Shown here: positions 25,001-35,485 of the stretch, in pieces | Layout: each line of letters starts with the position of its first letter | How positions within the stretch are numbered: the stretch's first letter is position 1 | Source of the DNA: Polydactylus sextarius | Taxonomy: Eukaryota; Chordata; Actinopteri; Polynemidae | Length of the DNA stretch: 64,000 bases | Assembly (NCBI GenBank): GCA_016801845.1 | Contig: CM028921.1 | Span: 9,445,775-9,509,774 of the forward strand | Reading direction: 5' to 3' | Notes under the pieces: generated by a model | Told to the model about the DNA's origin: nothing | Database searches by the model: none | What the model saw: only the letters and a program-made list of their open reading frames with translations | Translations under genes and position numbers: made by a program

Positions 25001-25618
25001 GGGGTAAATTATTTTCAAAATATCATGGCTTGTTATTAGTTCTAAACTAATTCTACCCAACAGGTTAAATCAGATTTTTTTTTCAGCTTCATTATCACTT
25101 TGAGGCTCTACATTGTAGTGGTGGTAAATTTTATATTTATTTATATGACATCCTGAGAGAGATTTATATTTTTTAGTCAGCGACAGAATAACCACTCATA
25201 CAGTTTAATTACTAAATGAGACGTATAGTACAGAAATATCCAGTTTTGACATCTAAATTAACTTTAACCATCACACATTCAACGACCAATCTGAGAATAT
25301 TAAATAATGATACACACAAGTATGATATGATTAACATGTGAATAAATAACTTGTTGGCTGTATTTATTATGTAGTTCAATGAGATAATCAAAATATTACC
25401 TATGATATGTAGTGAAACATGGATATTCTGTGGCATAAAAACAAAAATAGATAAATAAATTGAGTTGCTTAAAAACACAAGTGAAGTACGATACTGGAGT
25501 AAAGATAACTGGTTATTTTAGCATCACAATATTTTTGCTAGCAGCTACTAATGTGGCTATTATCGGTCCTTTCACTGTCAAGATGTCAAACTCATTAACT
25601 TCTCGTCAACTCACCCAT
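19024..25618 (-). CDS. saal1: SAAL1 (serum amyloid A-like 1) protein, 13 coding exons
   Basis: Armadillo-like helical protein reported to promote synoviocyte/cell proliferation; its molecular role is not well established. Minus-strand coding exons: 25618-25615 (ATGG only), 24811-24621, 24290-24189, 24037-23954, 23829-23750, 23652-23593, 23504-23389, 23260-23086, 22734-22652, 22545-22360, 20623-20466, 19813-19721, 19101-19024. Every junction keeps phase. Recognition rests on MDRNPSPPP...DTVYSKHWLFSTL near the N-terminus, CRVWDM, CVGILGNIACF, SRLLLTC, KVGELVDKLFDLDEELM, CLLEAAKQ and the C-terminal DPQLADVLKKQFPE. The start in exon 1 is chosen because ATGG joins in frame to exon 2; the inner Met of MDRNP is an alternative. 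Long introns hold repeats. Position next to tph1 matches human. Confidence 0.93.
20130..20325 (+). repeat. tRNA-like SINE-type repeat, degenerate copy in a saal1 intron
   Basis: It carries the block TGTGTGGAGCTTGCATGTTC, followed by GGTTTCCTCCCACC, AACATTGGGGATAGGTGAATT and a GATAAAGGGG...GGATGGATGG-like tail. The same block series occurs at 60775-61075 and, more decayed, at 62925-63210. This is a widespread teleost dispersed repeat. Confidence 0.7.
21960..22310 (+). mobile_element. L2-like LINE remnant (C-terminal fragment) in a saal1 intron
   Basis: Plus-strand pieces read SRLEYCTSSY, LTRPEKHKHMTPVLRPLC and, near 22250, EAAFTYYAAHTWKKLQ. These correspond to the LDYCN.L.., ARTHITPVL.SLHWLP and AF...P..WN blocks at the end of L2/CR1-like ORF2 proteins. 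Several stops and frame breaks; inactive. Confidence 0.65.
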
Positions 25619-25704
25619 AGTGACAACTTTCTGCAAACGTAACTATCTGTTAAATATTAACATGAATATTCATATAATCGTGGAGTTTTTTCAGTGGAAG
25701 CACG

Positions 25705-26235
25705 AAACATTTCAAACAGCCTCCATTTAATACAGGTCACCTGCTGCGCATGCGCTAACTCTATACGTACTTCCTGTTGCTGTAGACACCTCAGATTAAA
25801 ATGAACCTGTTGCCCCCTGCAGGGCACAGCGGGTATTACAACGCGTTCACTAACCTCATCATATTGATGATAGAGATTTAACTATTCTAACTATATAACT
25901 TAAAGTATTATAGTTTAATGTAGGTGTACGTGAGTAATATATTTTTACTTTAATCTATCATGTTTCCTCATATTCCTTGCCAAGTTTTGTAAAAGCATTC
26001 TCCAACATGACACTCTTATTTATTTATTTTTTATTTTATTTTATTGATTGGGGTAATTGTCTTGCTTTATCACTGTGTATGTATATAAGGCTTACTTAGC
26101 TGTTGGTAAGTGTGCAAAACTACAAATAGTATAAATATACAGAACTTTCTGTTCTTCGGGTCTGGTTGTTTTAAAGTGTTCTGCATGATTAACGTAGCTT
26201 TTCAACAATTTGTCAGGTTTGCAGTTTTAATGTTA
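25705..26235 (+). repeat. Duplicated promoter-like segment, copy 1
   Basis: Starts just upstream of saal1 exon 1 and runs to GTCAGG at about 26215. It aligns along its length with 30388-31140. Shared blocks are CAGGTCACCTGCTGCGCATG, TACGTACTTCCTGTTGC, CACCTCAGATTAAAAT, TTGCCCCCTGCAGGGC, AACATGACACTCTT, CAAATAGTATAAATATA and AGTGTTCTGCATGA-TAAC. It contains a TATA-like TATAAATA (about 26130) and leads into the mucin pseudogene on the plus strand. It may also act as the saal1 upstream region. Confidence 0.85.
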
Positions 26236-26506
26236 ATATGACAGTAATGATTTTTAAGTCTTAGCAGAGATCAGAGTCTGAATGAAGAAAATGTGGTTAT
26301 TTACAATGCCAGTGATAACATGGGAATGTGCTGCTATGCAATTTGCATTGCTGCAAAAATGATAAGGAGAAGTGTAATCTGTACAACAACTAAACCCCCA
26401 ACTACAACTGGATTACAACATCTACAACATATTTTCACATTGTTCTTAATGAACTGAATATATTGTATCATTACGAAGTCTTACAAGTCTGTTCATTTTC
26501 CAACAG

Positions 26507-28159
26507 GATGTCTGGATCCTGAGGGAATTCCTCGTGAGGTGAGCCAAGTCTTCTCTTTGTGGTAAGTTTAACTTTAAAACTTGTTGTGTTTACTTGAATA
26601 AAACAATTACATCACTTCTTGTGTTTACTCTTTCAGTTTGGAGAGAAATTTGAGTACAAATACCAAAACTGCATTTGTCAAGAGTCCACCAAAACAGTGA
26701 CAAGGTTTGCCCAGCGCCTCCCACAGTAAACTGCACTGGTCCAGGGTTTGTTCTTGTTGAACAAACAAATCCATCCGACAGCTGCTGTTCTGCCTATGTT
26801 TGCAGTAAGACATGATACATCTTTAAGAGTTTTCAGAATGCTATACATAATAATGGTTATTCATGATTGCTCTTAACTATCACCGTTTTATTTACTTAAC
26901 ACAGAATGTGAAACAACACTTGCCCAACTATTGACACAAACTGTCCAGCTGGATATAGGCCAGTTGTCAGTGTGCCTGAGGGAAAATGCTGTCCCAAACT
27001 TACATGTGGTGAGTTCACTGAGTCATAGTTTAAACTTATATTAGAATCTGATAATTTACACTTTTACATCATTTCCATTGTTTCTGTTTCTAGAGATTAA
27101 AAGAGTTTGTGTTCACGATGGGACTGAATACGAGGTAAATGAAAAATGTAAACATGAAGATGATTTGTCTCACAATTCGTTAACATATCACTTCTGTGTT
27201 TTGATGATTTCCACTTCATGTTAAATTTTGTCTGGCTAAAAACACATGAGTATGACTACATGTTCTCTTTATTTCCAAGACTGGTTCTTTGGTTCCTTCG
27301 GTACATACATGTCAAGATTGCAGCTGTAGCAATGAGGTGGACCCTAAGTCTGGTCATTTCAAAGTAAAGTGCGTTTTTAAGCAATGTGAGGAGTTGTGTG
27401 ACACGGTAAGAGATTACATTACATTACAATCAAAACACATACAATGCAATTGGTTTTTCCTCAGAATTTGAACCCTAAAAATGAATTTGGCAACTTAACT
27501 TTCTTTCAGGGATATAAATATATGAAACTTCGAAAAGATCAGTGCTGTGGGAGTTGTGTACAGACACACTGTATCCTCCGTATTAATGGTACCGACATAT
27601 TTTTGAAGGTAAGTTGGATTGTGGCTGTTTGCTGTGACTCTGTATGTCATTGTAAAGTATCTCAGTGTTTTCATGTCGGTGCATTCATCTCACTACTCTC
27701 CAGCAAGGAGAAACCTGGCCACCTGGGAACAAGTGCGAATATTACACCTGTGTTAAGAGTGATCAGACTTTCTCAATGATCAGCTCGCATGTTGTATGCC
27801 CGTCTTTCCAAGAGAGCAACTGCCAGCCTGTAAGTATCACTTTCAACAGATGAATCTATGTTGATTGAGTCTGCAAAGAAAAACAATCTGTGATAATGTT
27901 TTTGTATTTTCTTCCTTAGGACACTGTTCAGACTGCAGCAAATGGTTGTTGTAAAACATTTGAGTATGACATATTCTTCACTTTTAGGTCGGCATTTACA
28001 TGAAAACAAGCTGATTGTGTGTCTTTTCAGAAAAGGTGTGGAGAAGGACAAAGGTTGTAGGTTACTACCTAACAGAACTCACATCATGCACAACAACTGT
28101 CAGTCTGATGAGGTGGTAGATGTACCATATTGTGAAGGATCCTGCAGTACTTTCACCAG
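26507..28159 (+). pseudogene. Gel-forming mucin C-terminal fragment (VWC-like to cystine-knot exons), disabled
   Basis: Nine exons: 26507-26538, 26637-26804, 26905-27008, 27094-27134, 27280-27405, 27510-27608, 27704-27829, 27920-27961, 28031-28159. They match, in order, size and phase, exons 36-44 of the intact-looking mucin at 59638-62182. Readable pieces include CLDPEGIPRE, CTGPGFVLVEQTNPSDSCC, CPAGYRPVVSVPEGKCCP, RVCVHDGTEYE, CSNEVDPKSGHFKVKC, QCCGSCVQTHC and CEGSCSTFTR. Disablements: a frame break with lost codons after KTVT near 26700, a one-base shift at about 26910-26918, and a destroyed donor (TTGAGT where GTGAGT is expected) at 27962. The last cystine-knot exon is missing, as are all D domains and the PTS region. 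It is therefore a partial, non-functional gene duplicate. Confidence 0.85.
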
Positions 28160-28224
28160 GTAAGTATGAGACTTGTGATGGTTCTCATTCTTCTGGAAAG
28201 TGACAATCAAATTTTTAATTAATA

Positions 28225-28295
28225 TTCTGTCACCCAAGCCTGGCCCTGAGTATTGGATAAAGGTGTAGAAGATGGATGGATGGATGGACACCAAC
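28225..28295 (+). repeat. Tail of the tRNA-like SINE-type repeat with (GGAT)n
   Basis: CACCCAAGCCTGGCCCTGAG, then GTATTGGATAAAGGTGTAGAAG and GATGGATGGATGG match the 3' portion of the dispersed repeat also seen near 20300. Short and partial. Confidence 0.5.
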
Positions 28296-28679
28296 CCTCC
28301 GCTAGTGCCACCTTTTGGCCAAAATGTCAACACTGTTTGTTCAGACTTTTGTGGCAGATTGCTATGACATTCATACATTCAGCCAATCTAGAGAGGCACC
28401 AGCAATAGAGAGCAAACACTAATTACAGTATTACCACGAAATTCAAAAATATTTGGAATATAGTTAGTTAGAAAACGTGAAAAAGTTTTTAATAAAACTT
28501 TAAAAAATTAAAACTTAAGTAATATCCTGGAAACATTTAAACACCTGACACCAAAAGAAATATAATGGTTCTATTATTTTTGCTTCAAGTCACAGAGGAC
28601 TATAGTATTTCATGGTAATATTATCAGGACGTTTTCAGGGCAGAAAAAAAATATCTGGGTGTGTGATTGAATTAGAGGA

Positions 28680-29219
28680 GAGGAGCGGAGGGAGGAGCTG
28701 GAGCTGATGACAGGTGGAGGAGCTGCGCGCTGTCCGCGGTGCTGAAGCTGCTCCGGCTGCTGCCTCACCAGAGATTCTCACCTCAGATTAAACCGGAGCT
28801 TCTTCAGCATCCACCGATTCAAGCTTTCTTCTTCTTTTTTTTTACGACCTTGCACAATTTCCAACAAACCGTTTCACTTTTTTTCTTCCTCTCAGCTCGT
28901 CTGTTCTCTCCTGACTGGATCTTAAGATGGCACTGCATGGATTAACATTGCGCAAGGCAGAATCGGACTTATTTGACTGCTGTTTTGTGACTGTGAAACC
29001 AGCCCTTTCACACTGAACGTGTTTCTCCTCTTTCTCCATTTTCTGGCTCATCTTTTTCAGGAAATCGAGACGCTTTCTTTTGTTTTCTTCTCTTCTCTTT
29101 TTAAAGAAAGAAGCGTGCTATTTGGGATTTATTACCTTAACAATATGCTCATGAATTCTGCAATTCCATTTGTTATAGTATTATAGATTTAAAGAGAAGG
29201 AGAAGAAGATCATTTGGAT
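28680..29219 (+). promoter_or_regulatory. Promoter/5' UTR region of slc17a6
   Basis: A locally GC- and CpG-richer stretch (GGAGCTGCGCGCTGTCCGCG at about 28718, GCTCCGGCTGCTGCC) changes into pyrimidine-rich 5' UTR-like sequence before the ATG at 29220. No TATA box is evident. It is an inferred start region because the exon that follows encodes a transporter N-terminus. Confidence 0.5.
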
Positions 29220-29305
29220 ATGGAGCCAGGCAAGGAGAAAGCTCTCCCTACCTCTAAAGAGGGACTAAAACAAATCGCAGGGAAGGCCCTCGGGAATCTG
29301 TACAG
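29220..29305 (+). CDS. slc17a6: Vesicular glutamate transporter 2, first coding exon only
   Basis: An ATG opens 28 codons plus two bases (MEPGKEKALPTSKEGLKQ, then IAGKALGNLY and AG of an Arg codon), ending at donor GTAAGACG. The pattern KEGLK-AGK-LG--YR is the cytosolic N-terminus of VGLUT2 (human has KEGLKNFAGKSLGQIYR), with the exon ending where that family splices. VGLUT2 loads glutamate into synaptic vesicles. No exon for the following charged linker or the 12 membrane helices (for example a RRYIIAIMSGLGFCISFG-like block) is visible to the right. The rest of the gene must therefore lie beyond 64 kb or be elsewhere. The short match leaves some doubt. Confidence 0.75.
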
Positions 29306-29633
29306 GTAAGACGAAGAAATAAACATTTTTACACGTCTGTAAATTAGATTTTATGGGGAAACGAAAAAATAAAACAAAATAAAAAAAAAATATCCAGGTG
29401 TTCGGATCACACATGTACTGAGTCACGCATTGTGTTTAAATATGTTTATCCTTGTGTTAAAATCAAATCAAGAAGCGGTGAAATCTCGTCTTTATGAGAT
29501 GAATCACGAACAGAATAAAAAAAAAAGAAAAAAAATGTAATCACTGTTCTTGGCGTGAGGATAAAATGATCAGTGGTTGACTATTATTATTATTGAATAA
29601 ACCAGGATATTCCTAAAATGAAAACGTATTTTT

Positions 29634-29637
<4 letters not shown>

Positions 29638-29709
<72 letters not shown>
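29638..29709. repeat. (AC)n microsatellite
   Basis: About 36 AC units without interruption, in the slc17a6 intron. It is seen directly in the sequence. Confidence 0.97.
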
Positions 29710-29710
<1 letters not shown>

Positions 29711-30387
29711 CATATGCGTGTTCATGTTTTCTGCAGTCATATATCCTTTTCGTTAAGTTTATTACTATGATTATTATTATGTACTATTATATTTCTGCTC
29801 CTCTGAAGCTTTTCATCATCCTGCAACACAATATGCGTGACTCCAAACTGTGAGAGGAAAAAAAAAATCTGTTGGTTTCATTTAATCTGTAGCAGGCCTG
29901 ATGTTTCACCAGATGAGGCCTTCACGTTTCTATTGCGAGCTTCAAAAAATGTGTGAAGAAATTTTGAATCAAAGTTGTGTTTGTTTGTTTAAAAAAATCC
30001 AATTAAACAACACGAAGAGATTGAAATTAAATCTAAACAAGGCTGATCCTGATATTGCTGCAATGCGGCATGAAGGTCATTTTCTCTTCGTTTGCCATTC
30101 AGTCTTTTTTTTCTTTTCTTTTTCTTTTATTATACAGACGTGTAGAATTTCAACGAAATAAAAAGTTCAAGCTTCGTCAAATAAAAAATAATAAAATATA
30201 GAGATAGTTTATGCCTGAAGTATTATAATGCTAAGATGATCTAATACTAATGAGGTAAAGCTGCAAATAACGTGACGGATGTATGTGAATAAATACCATA
30301 TCCATATAGATGGATCAGATTTTTTGCTGGATTAGATTTTTGCATATATAATAGCTTATATAATAATTATTGTCATTATTATCACGT

Positions 30388-31140
30388 TTCAAAACGCCTC
30401 CATTTATTCCAGGTCACCTGCTGCGCATGCGCTAAAGTTTACGTACTTCCTGTTGCGGTGAACACCTCAGATTAAAATAAATCTTTTGCCCCCTGCAGGG
30501 CTCAGTGGGTATCAGCTACAGCACGTCCACTGACATCATCATAGTGATGATAAAGATTTAACTACTCATCAGAGGTGGTGGAAAGTACATAATACATTTA
30601 TTCAAGTAATATAATTAAGTGCAATTTTAGGAGTATGTGGGAGTATGTGAGTAATGTTTTGTTTTTCTTTCTTTCTTTCTTTTTTTTTTTTTGTATCATA
30701 TTTCCTCTACGTAACATTTCAGAATGAACTACAATACACTTTTTGTCTATTACATTTGGTACCACTTTGTGATAAGGCATCATTTATTTAAGGTTTATCA
30801 TTTATATAACAAATCGATTAAACATTAACTGATAAATCATTAAGTAACATGAACTACATATGAAATAAAGGTAAAAAAAAAAGAACATTGAGTTACCAGG
30901 TTTTGTAAAAACATTCTCCAACATGACACTCTTTTTTTTTTTTTTATTCATTAGAATGACCGTGCACCTTTATAACTGTGTATGTAAATAAAGTTTACCT
31001 AGCTGATGATATGTGCAAAACTGCAAATAGTATAAATATATGGAGTCGACACAGTTCTGTTCTTGGGATTAAGCTGTTTGAAAAAGTGTTCTGCATGAAT
31101 AACTTAGCTTTTCCTTGCTGTCGTCAGGATGAAACTAAAT
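30388..31140 (+). repeat. Duplicated promoter-like segment, copy 2
   Basis: Second copy of the 25705-26235 segment, same orientation, 4.7 kb away. It has an extra 200 bp or so, in part poly(T)/(TTTC)n at 30660-30695. It keeps CAGGTCACCTGCTGCGCATG, the TATAAATA box (about 31032-31039) and AGTGTTCTGCATGAATAAC, and ends at TCGTCAGG directly before an ATG at 31129. Confidence 0.85.
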
Positions 31141-31254
31141 TTTGCGGTGTTGATGCACGTCTTTCTGTTTGTGATGTGTGGAAATAGTGTGTGCATTGTT
31201 ACAAAAACAAACATCGTCTTATCCATTCTAGCATTGGTTGCACGCTCAGTTTAA
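31129..31254 (+). CDS. Short ORF with signal-peptide-like start (possible relic first exon of a mucin copy)
   Basis: The ATG lies about 90 nt after the TATA-like box of duplicated segment copy 2. The frame reads MKLNFAVLMHVFLFVMCGNS and ends after 41 codons. A short charged start, a hydrophobic core and small residues look like a secretory signal peptide, as in the first exon of gel-forming mucins. I cannot see a good donor site or downstream exons joined to it. It may be the stranded 5' exon of a lost mucin copy, or chance. Confidence 0.25.
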   Translation: MKLNFAVLMHVFLFVMCGNSVCIVTKTNIVLSILALVARSV

Positions 31255-31259
31255 GAGAT

Positions 31260-34200
31260 GTCTGTCTCTGACACGTCAACACTGTGATAATGCTCACGTA
31301 AAGAGCAGACTTTCTGGACGTTTTCCTTTTCCTTTCCTTTTTCCTTCTGATTTCTGAAGTGTATGCACATAAGCTCATATTTAATTACAAAACCCATGTT
31401 TTATTTAATGTTATATTTGTATGTATATAAAATGTAAAACTGCAGCACACTAAAATCATTTTAATAAGGTTCATGGGCACATATGTTTGTTGATGTGGTG
31501 CAGTTTTGTATAAAGTACCTGGAAGTTTGATTGATGAGTTCCAGACACTTCCTGTATTACTGAATACCTTGGATTTGAATACTGCTGGTGTTAAATCTTA
31601 AAGAATAAGTAGAACTCCTAACCTCTAAACATGTTCCTCATTTGCTTCCTCTTTAGTGTATTTGCATACATATATGATGTAGTTTATACAGATCAGAATA
31701 TAGTCAGTGAAATTTTGTCAAATAGTATGGAATACTACAGAAATAACCCTCTGTATATTTGGAATTATCTCCATTCCTGCTGAGGTGTTGTACCTTTTGG
31801 GAATAAACGTAGAATATGAAGTTGTCTTGCAGTAACTCTGGGGAGGAGCTCCACCAAGAGCAAACATGGCTTTGGTTTACTTATACCACTGGGCCATGAT
31901 ATAATAATGATACCCTGCTGCATCATGCAATATGTTGATAAAGGGAGGACAGTAAATGTGCCAAATTCTGTTGATGGAGTTTTGATAAGTGAGAAATGAT
32001 ACTGAAGTTGTAATCCATGTTGATTTAATACTATTTAATTTGTAAGGCTTGTAATCATTTCCCAGACAAACTAAAATGCTAGTAACTATGGATGAGTGTT
32101 CTCTAAAACCATTTCATCCGTGTAAACAGTAACAAAATGCCACACACACAAAATATTATACATATACAAATAAAAGCATTTTACATATTTAAAATATAAT
32201 CTGGTTTTTATTTACTGAGCTATAAAACTGGAGTACTTCAGCTTCAATCTCTGGTACTTAATCTATTTATTGTTGAAAAAAAAAATTCTGAGGAAAGACA
32301 GAGGACAAACTTCTCAAAAAAGTTTGAAAACATTATTTTGGTCAATTATTTCTCCTCGTTAATAATACCAACTGGTGTTGTATTATATGTCTTTGGAAAG
32401 CGTGATATGTCACCTTTATAACAAGGTGTAACTTGTAAAGATAGTGGTTCTGCAGAATGATCAACACAGCTACATGTGTTTTGTGTCTTGTCAGATATGT
32501 TAAGCTTAAGTCATTCATTCAAAGTCTAGACATGCACTTCCTGTTTTATTTTGTATTCATTTTTTCCTATCTTTCCAGATCCCTACTTCCTTTGTGTGAT
32601 TTTCCCTCTGTTGTGATTGTCGACTCTGCCCTTGATTGGTCCCACCCGTGTCCCTCTACCTCATGTGTATATATGATCCTCGTCTCCCTTGTCTTGTTGC
32701 CAGTATTGTCTGTCGTCTTATTAAATGAAATTGTCAAGTTCTTGTTTAGCTCCTTGTGAGTGCTTTTTGTTGTAACTTTGACTATCCTCTATGTGAGTAT
32801 TTTTTGTTACAATTTTGACCATCCTCTTTGTGAGTGTTTTTTGTTCTTGAAATAAACCCCTTTGTGAAACTATGTTTTGAGTCGTTCAATAGAGAGTCCA
32901 CCATTCTGGGTCTAAGGTCATTACAATGTGTTAGTAGCACTCCCAAAATGTGCCAAAATCCCCTTCAATATTGTCCTTATGGGGTTTTTCTTTTGGCAAA
33001 TGTCTCTAACAGGCAAAACAGATTAAAACAGAACTTGTCATGATTAAAAGCAATTTCAATGCAGTAAATTATCAGAAAGTCGGGGTCGCTACCTACACAT
33101 TTTGCTGTGTTGCTTATTCCACGAATGCCCCATCCTTACAAGTTTACCTTGTTGTAAAGGTGACTTATCAGGCTTTCCAGAGATGTAAATACATTACTAA
33201 TTGATACTATTAAAGGGGAGAAATAATTCACTGAATTAACATTTCCAAACATTTTACAAATAAAATTTCTGAGGACATTTTTCCATATACAGTCTAACTC
33301 AGTATTAAATTATGTTTAATATTCATTTTTCATCTCATTCATTTCACTTACTCAAACATCCCTGCCTTGTGCCAAATGTAGATACCCCCAAGAGAAGAGT
33401 AAACTAATTTAGTAACAACTTCCACAGTTCCATGTTTTGGGTGATCAATTTTCATATAAATTTTGCCCACAATATGGAGACTTACTATATCCAGAACCAG
33501 TACTTGCCTGATCCCAGCCCGTACCATAACCATAACCTGACCCAAAAATCAGCTTTTCCCCATTTTGTCCCCAGTTGGATGAAATTTCTCTAACAAGTAG
33601 ACCTTTCTGCTCACTGTGTCAACTTTTCCTGTTTGCATGGAATATGTAAAGACAACACTGTACTCTCTGGTATATCATGCAAAAATCACACAGTGTCTCC
33701 TTTGTGGGAGGGTTTTGTTGATACAACTAAGATCATTTTAGTTTTTTCCAGTACTGACAGCTGGTATTACAAGGAGCAAACAAGTAATGAGAACTGTACA
33801 TAGCTACAGCAGATGATACATAGTTGTAGAAGACAACATAGTTTACAGATGCTCATTATTTCTGATTTATATCTCAGAAAGTGGAACAAACAGGTAGCCA
33901 GTGAATCATTTCAAGCTCCTTCAAAATGACATTGCCCCCCATCCACATGACAGGAGGATATGAATGATATGTATAAAAATGATGTGAAAATTGTTGCAGA
34001 TGTCACAATAACTAGATTTCAACTAATGCAATAGACAGCAACTGCACCACCAATTTTAACTTTCAGTTTAATTTGAAAGTTTTAACTTTCAGTTTATCAA
34101 TTAGCTAGTTTTTTTTTTTTTTTTTTTTTACAAACACTGAAGAGTCATTCATTATTACAAAACATATTTAAGTATTAGCTTAAATTACTTGGCAATGCAG

Positions 34201-35485
34201 TTCAGTTTTTCATGATAAGTCTTGATTCAGGGGCAGTTTTGTTTTGCTTTCATGTACCAAGTCATATATTTGATAACTTTTGTTTCAGCTAAACACTTGG
34301 CTATCCAGGCATCCCTCTCTGTCACATTATTGACACACACAAAAACCAAAAAAAAAAAAAAAAAACAGAATATATGAATGAAATATATACAGAATTTAAA
34401 ATATTTTAAACTCCAAATGTTGCAGGATATTGCATTTATAAAAGGCAACGGGAACTTTTAGCAGGAGGATGATACTTTAATATTTTGATCTGTTAAGGTT
34501 TGAATGTAAATCCGATTTTTACACTACACACTCTGTGGAGCATAAAAAAAAAAAGAAAAGATGGATGCTGGCGTGTGTGGAGCAGGGAACAGTTAGGAAC
34601 AATGTGACTACACGTGTAGTGTGTAAAGTTAGTGTTAGTTAGCTGAGTGTCAGTCCATAACATCTACCAGGATCCTGTGTTTTAATATGGACAAATTCAC
34701 TATATAATTCTTATTTACATTTTTTTCTTTGTTTGTTTGTCAAATAACTGAATGAGAATTTATTTGATTGTAGACCATAAACAGAGATGTTTACCAAAAC
34801 GTATTGTCTGATAAAAAGATTTGTTATAATCACAATTATCAACATCAAAATCAACATTAATGCAAGTTAACAATTCTGGAAAAGCTTATTGACAATAAAA
34901 CAGTAATTAACTGAAGAACATGGTTTACTGTAAGTGCCCATGTTGTAACCTTGTCTTGCAAATCTTAGTCAAATGTTTGATCAATGTATGAGTAAGTGAA
35001 TTATGAATTTACTTAACAGACATGGAGGCACAACCCACAACTTAAATGCTGAGGATCAGTGACACAAGTACAAAATTTACAAATCTAAGCTTTCACATAC
35101 ATAAATCATGCTCTCAAGACACAGGATGTGAACAAAAATAATAGCACAGGGTGAAGGGTATCATTAGATGAAACAGTGACAGTTCAGTTTTAAAAGATTG
35201 TTCCTACCCTATGTGTGTTAATGTTTACCTAAGAAGAAAAACATAGTTACGCAGCCTGAGAGTGAGTTCCAGGGTGCGTCATGAATCAGACGGATGAAGA
35301 TAACTGTTATTTTAAGCTGCCTCTTGATGATTGTGAATGTGATGTTAATATAGACAAAAGTGACACAAGTTGACACCCAAAATGTATTTTTCACCCCTCC
35401 TAAACTGCAAACACAGAGAGGTATATTACAAGGCACTATCACCTCAATATCATTTGGTTCAAGTCATCTCGTCAGGACAGGGATC
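31260..35485. other. Intergenic/slc17a6-intron DNA before the mucin gene
   Basis: AT-rich DNA without a recognisable exon on either strand. A tandem array of about 44-bp units (TTTGTGAGTGTTTTTTGTT-like) lies at 32750-32850. Poly(T) is at 34110-34130 and poly(A) at 34350-34366. The segment 32560-32880 looks like a dispersed repeat that I cannot classify. The mucin promoter should be in the last few hundred bases, but no clear TATA box stands out. Confidence 0.4.

Noticed and set aside
32457..32759. 100-codon ORF with hydrophobic stretches
   Set aside because: It lies in a segment resembling a dispersed repeat, and hydrophobicity follows from T-rich DNA. No start context or homology.
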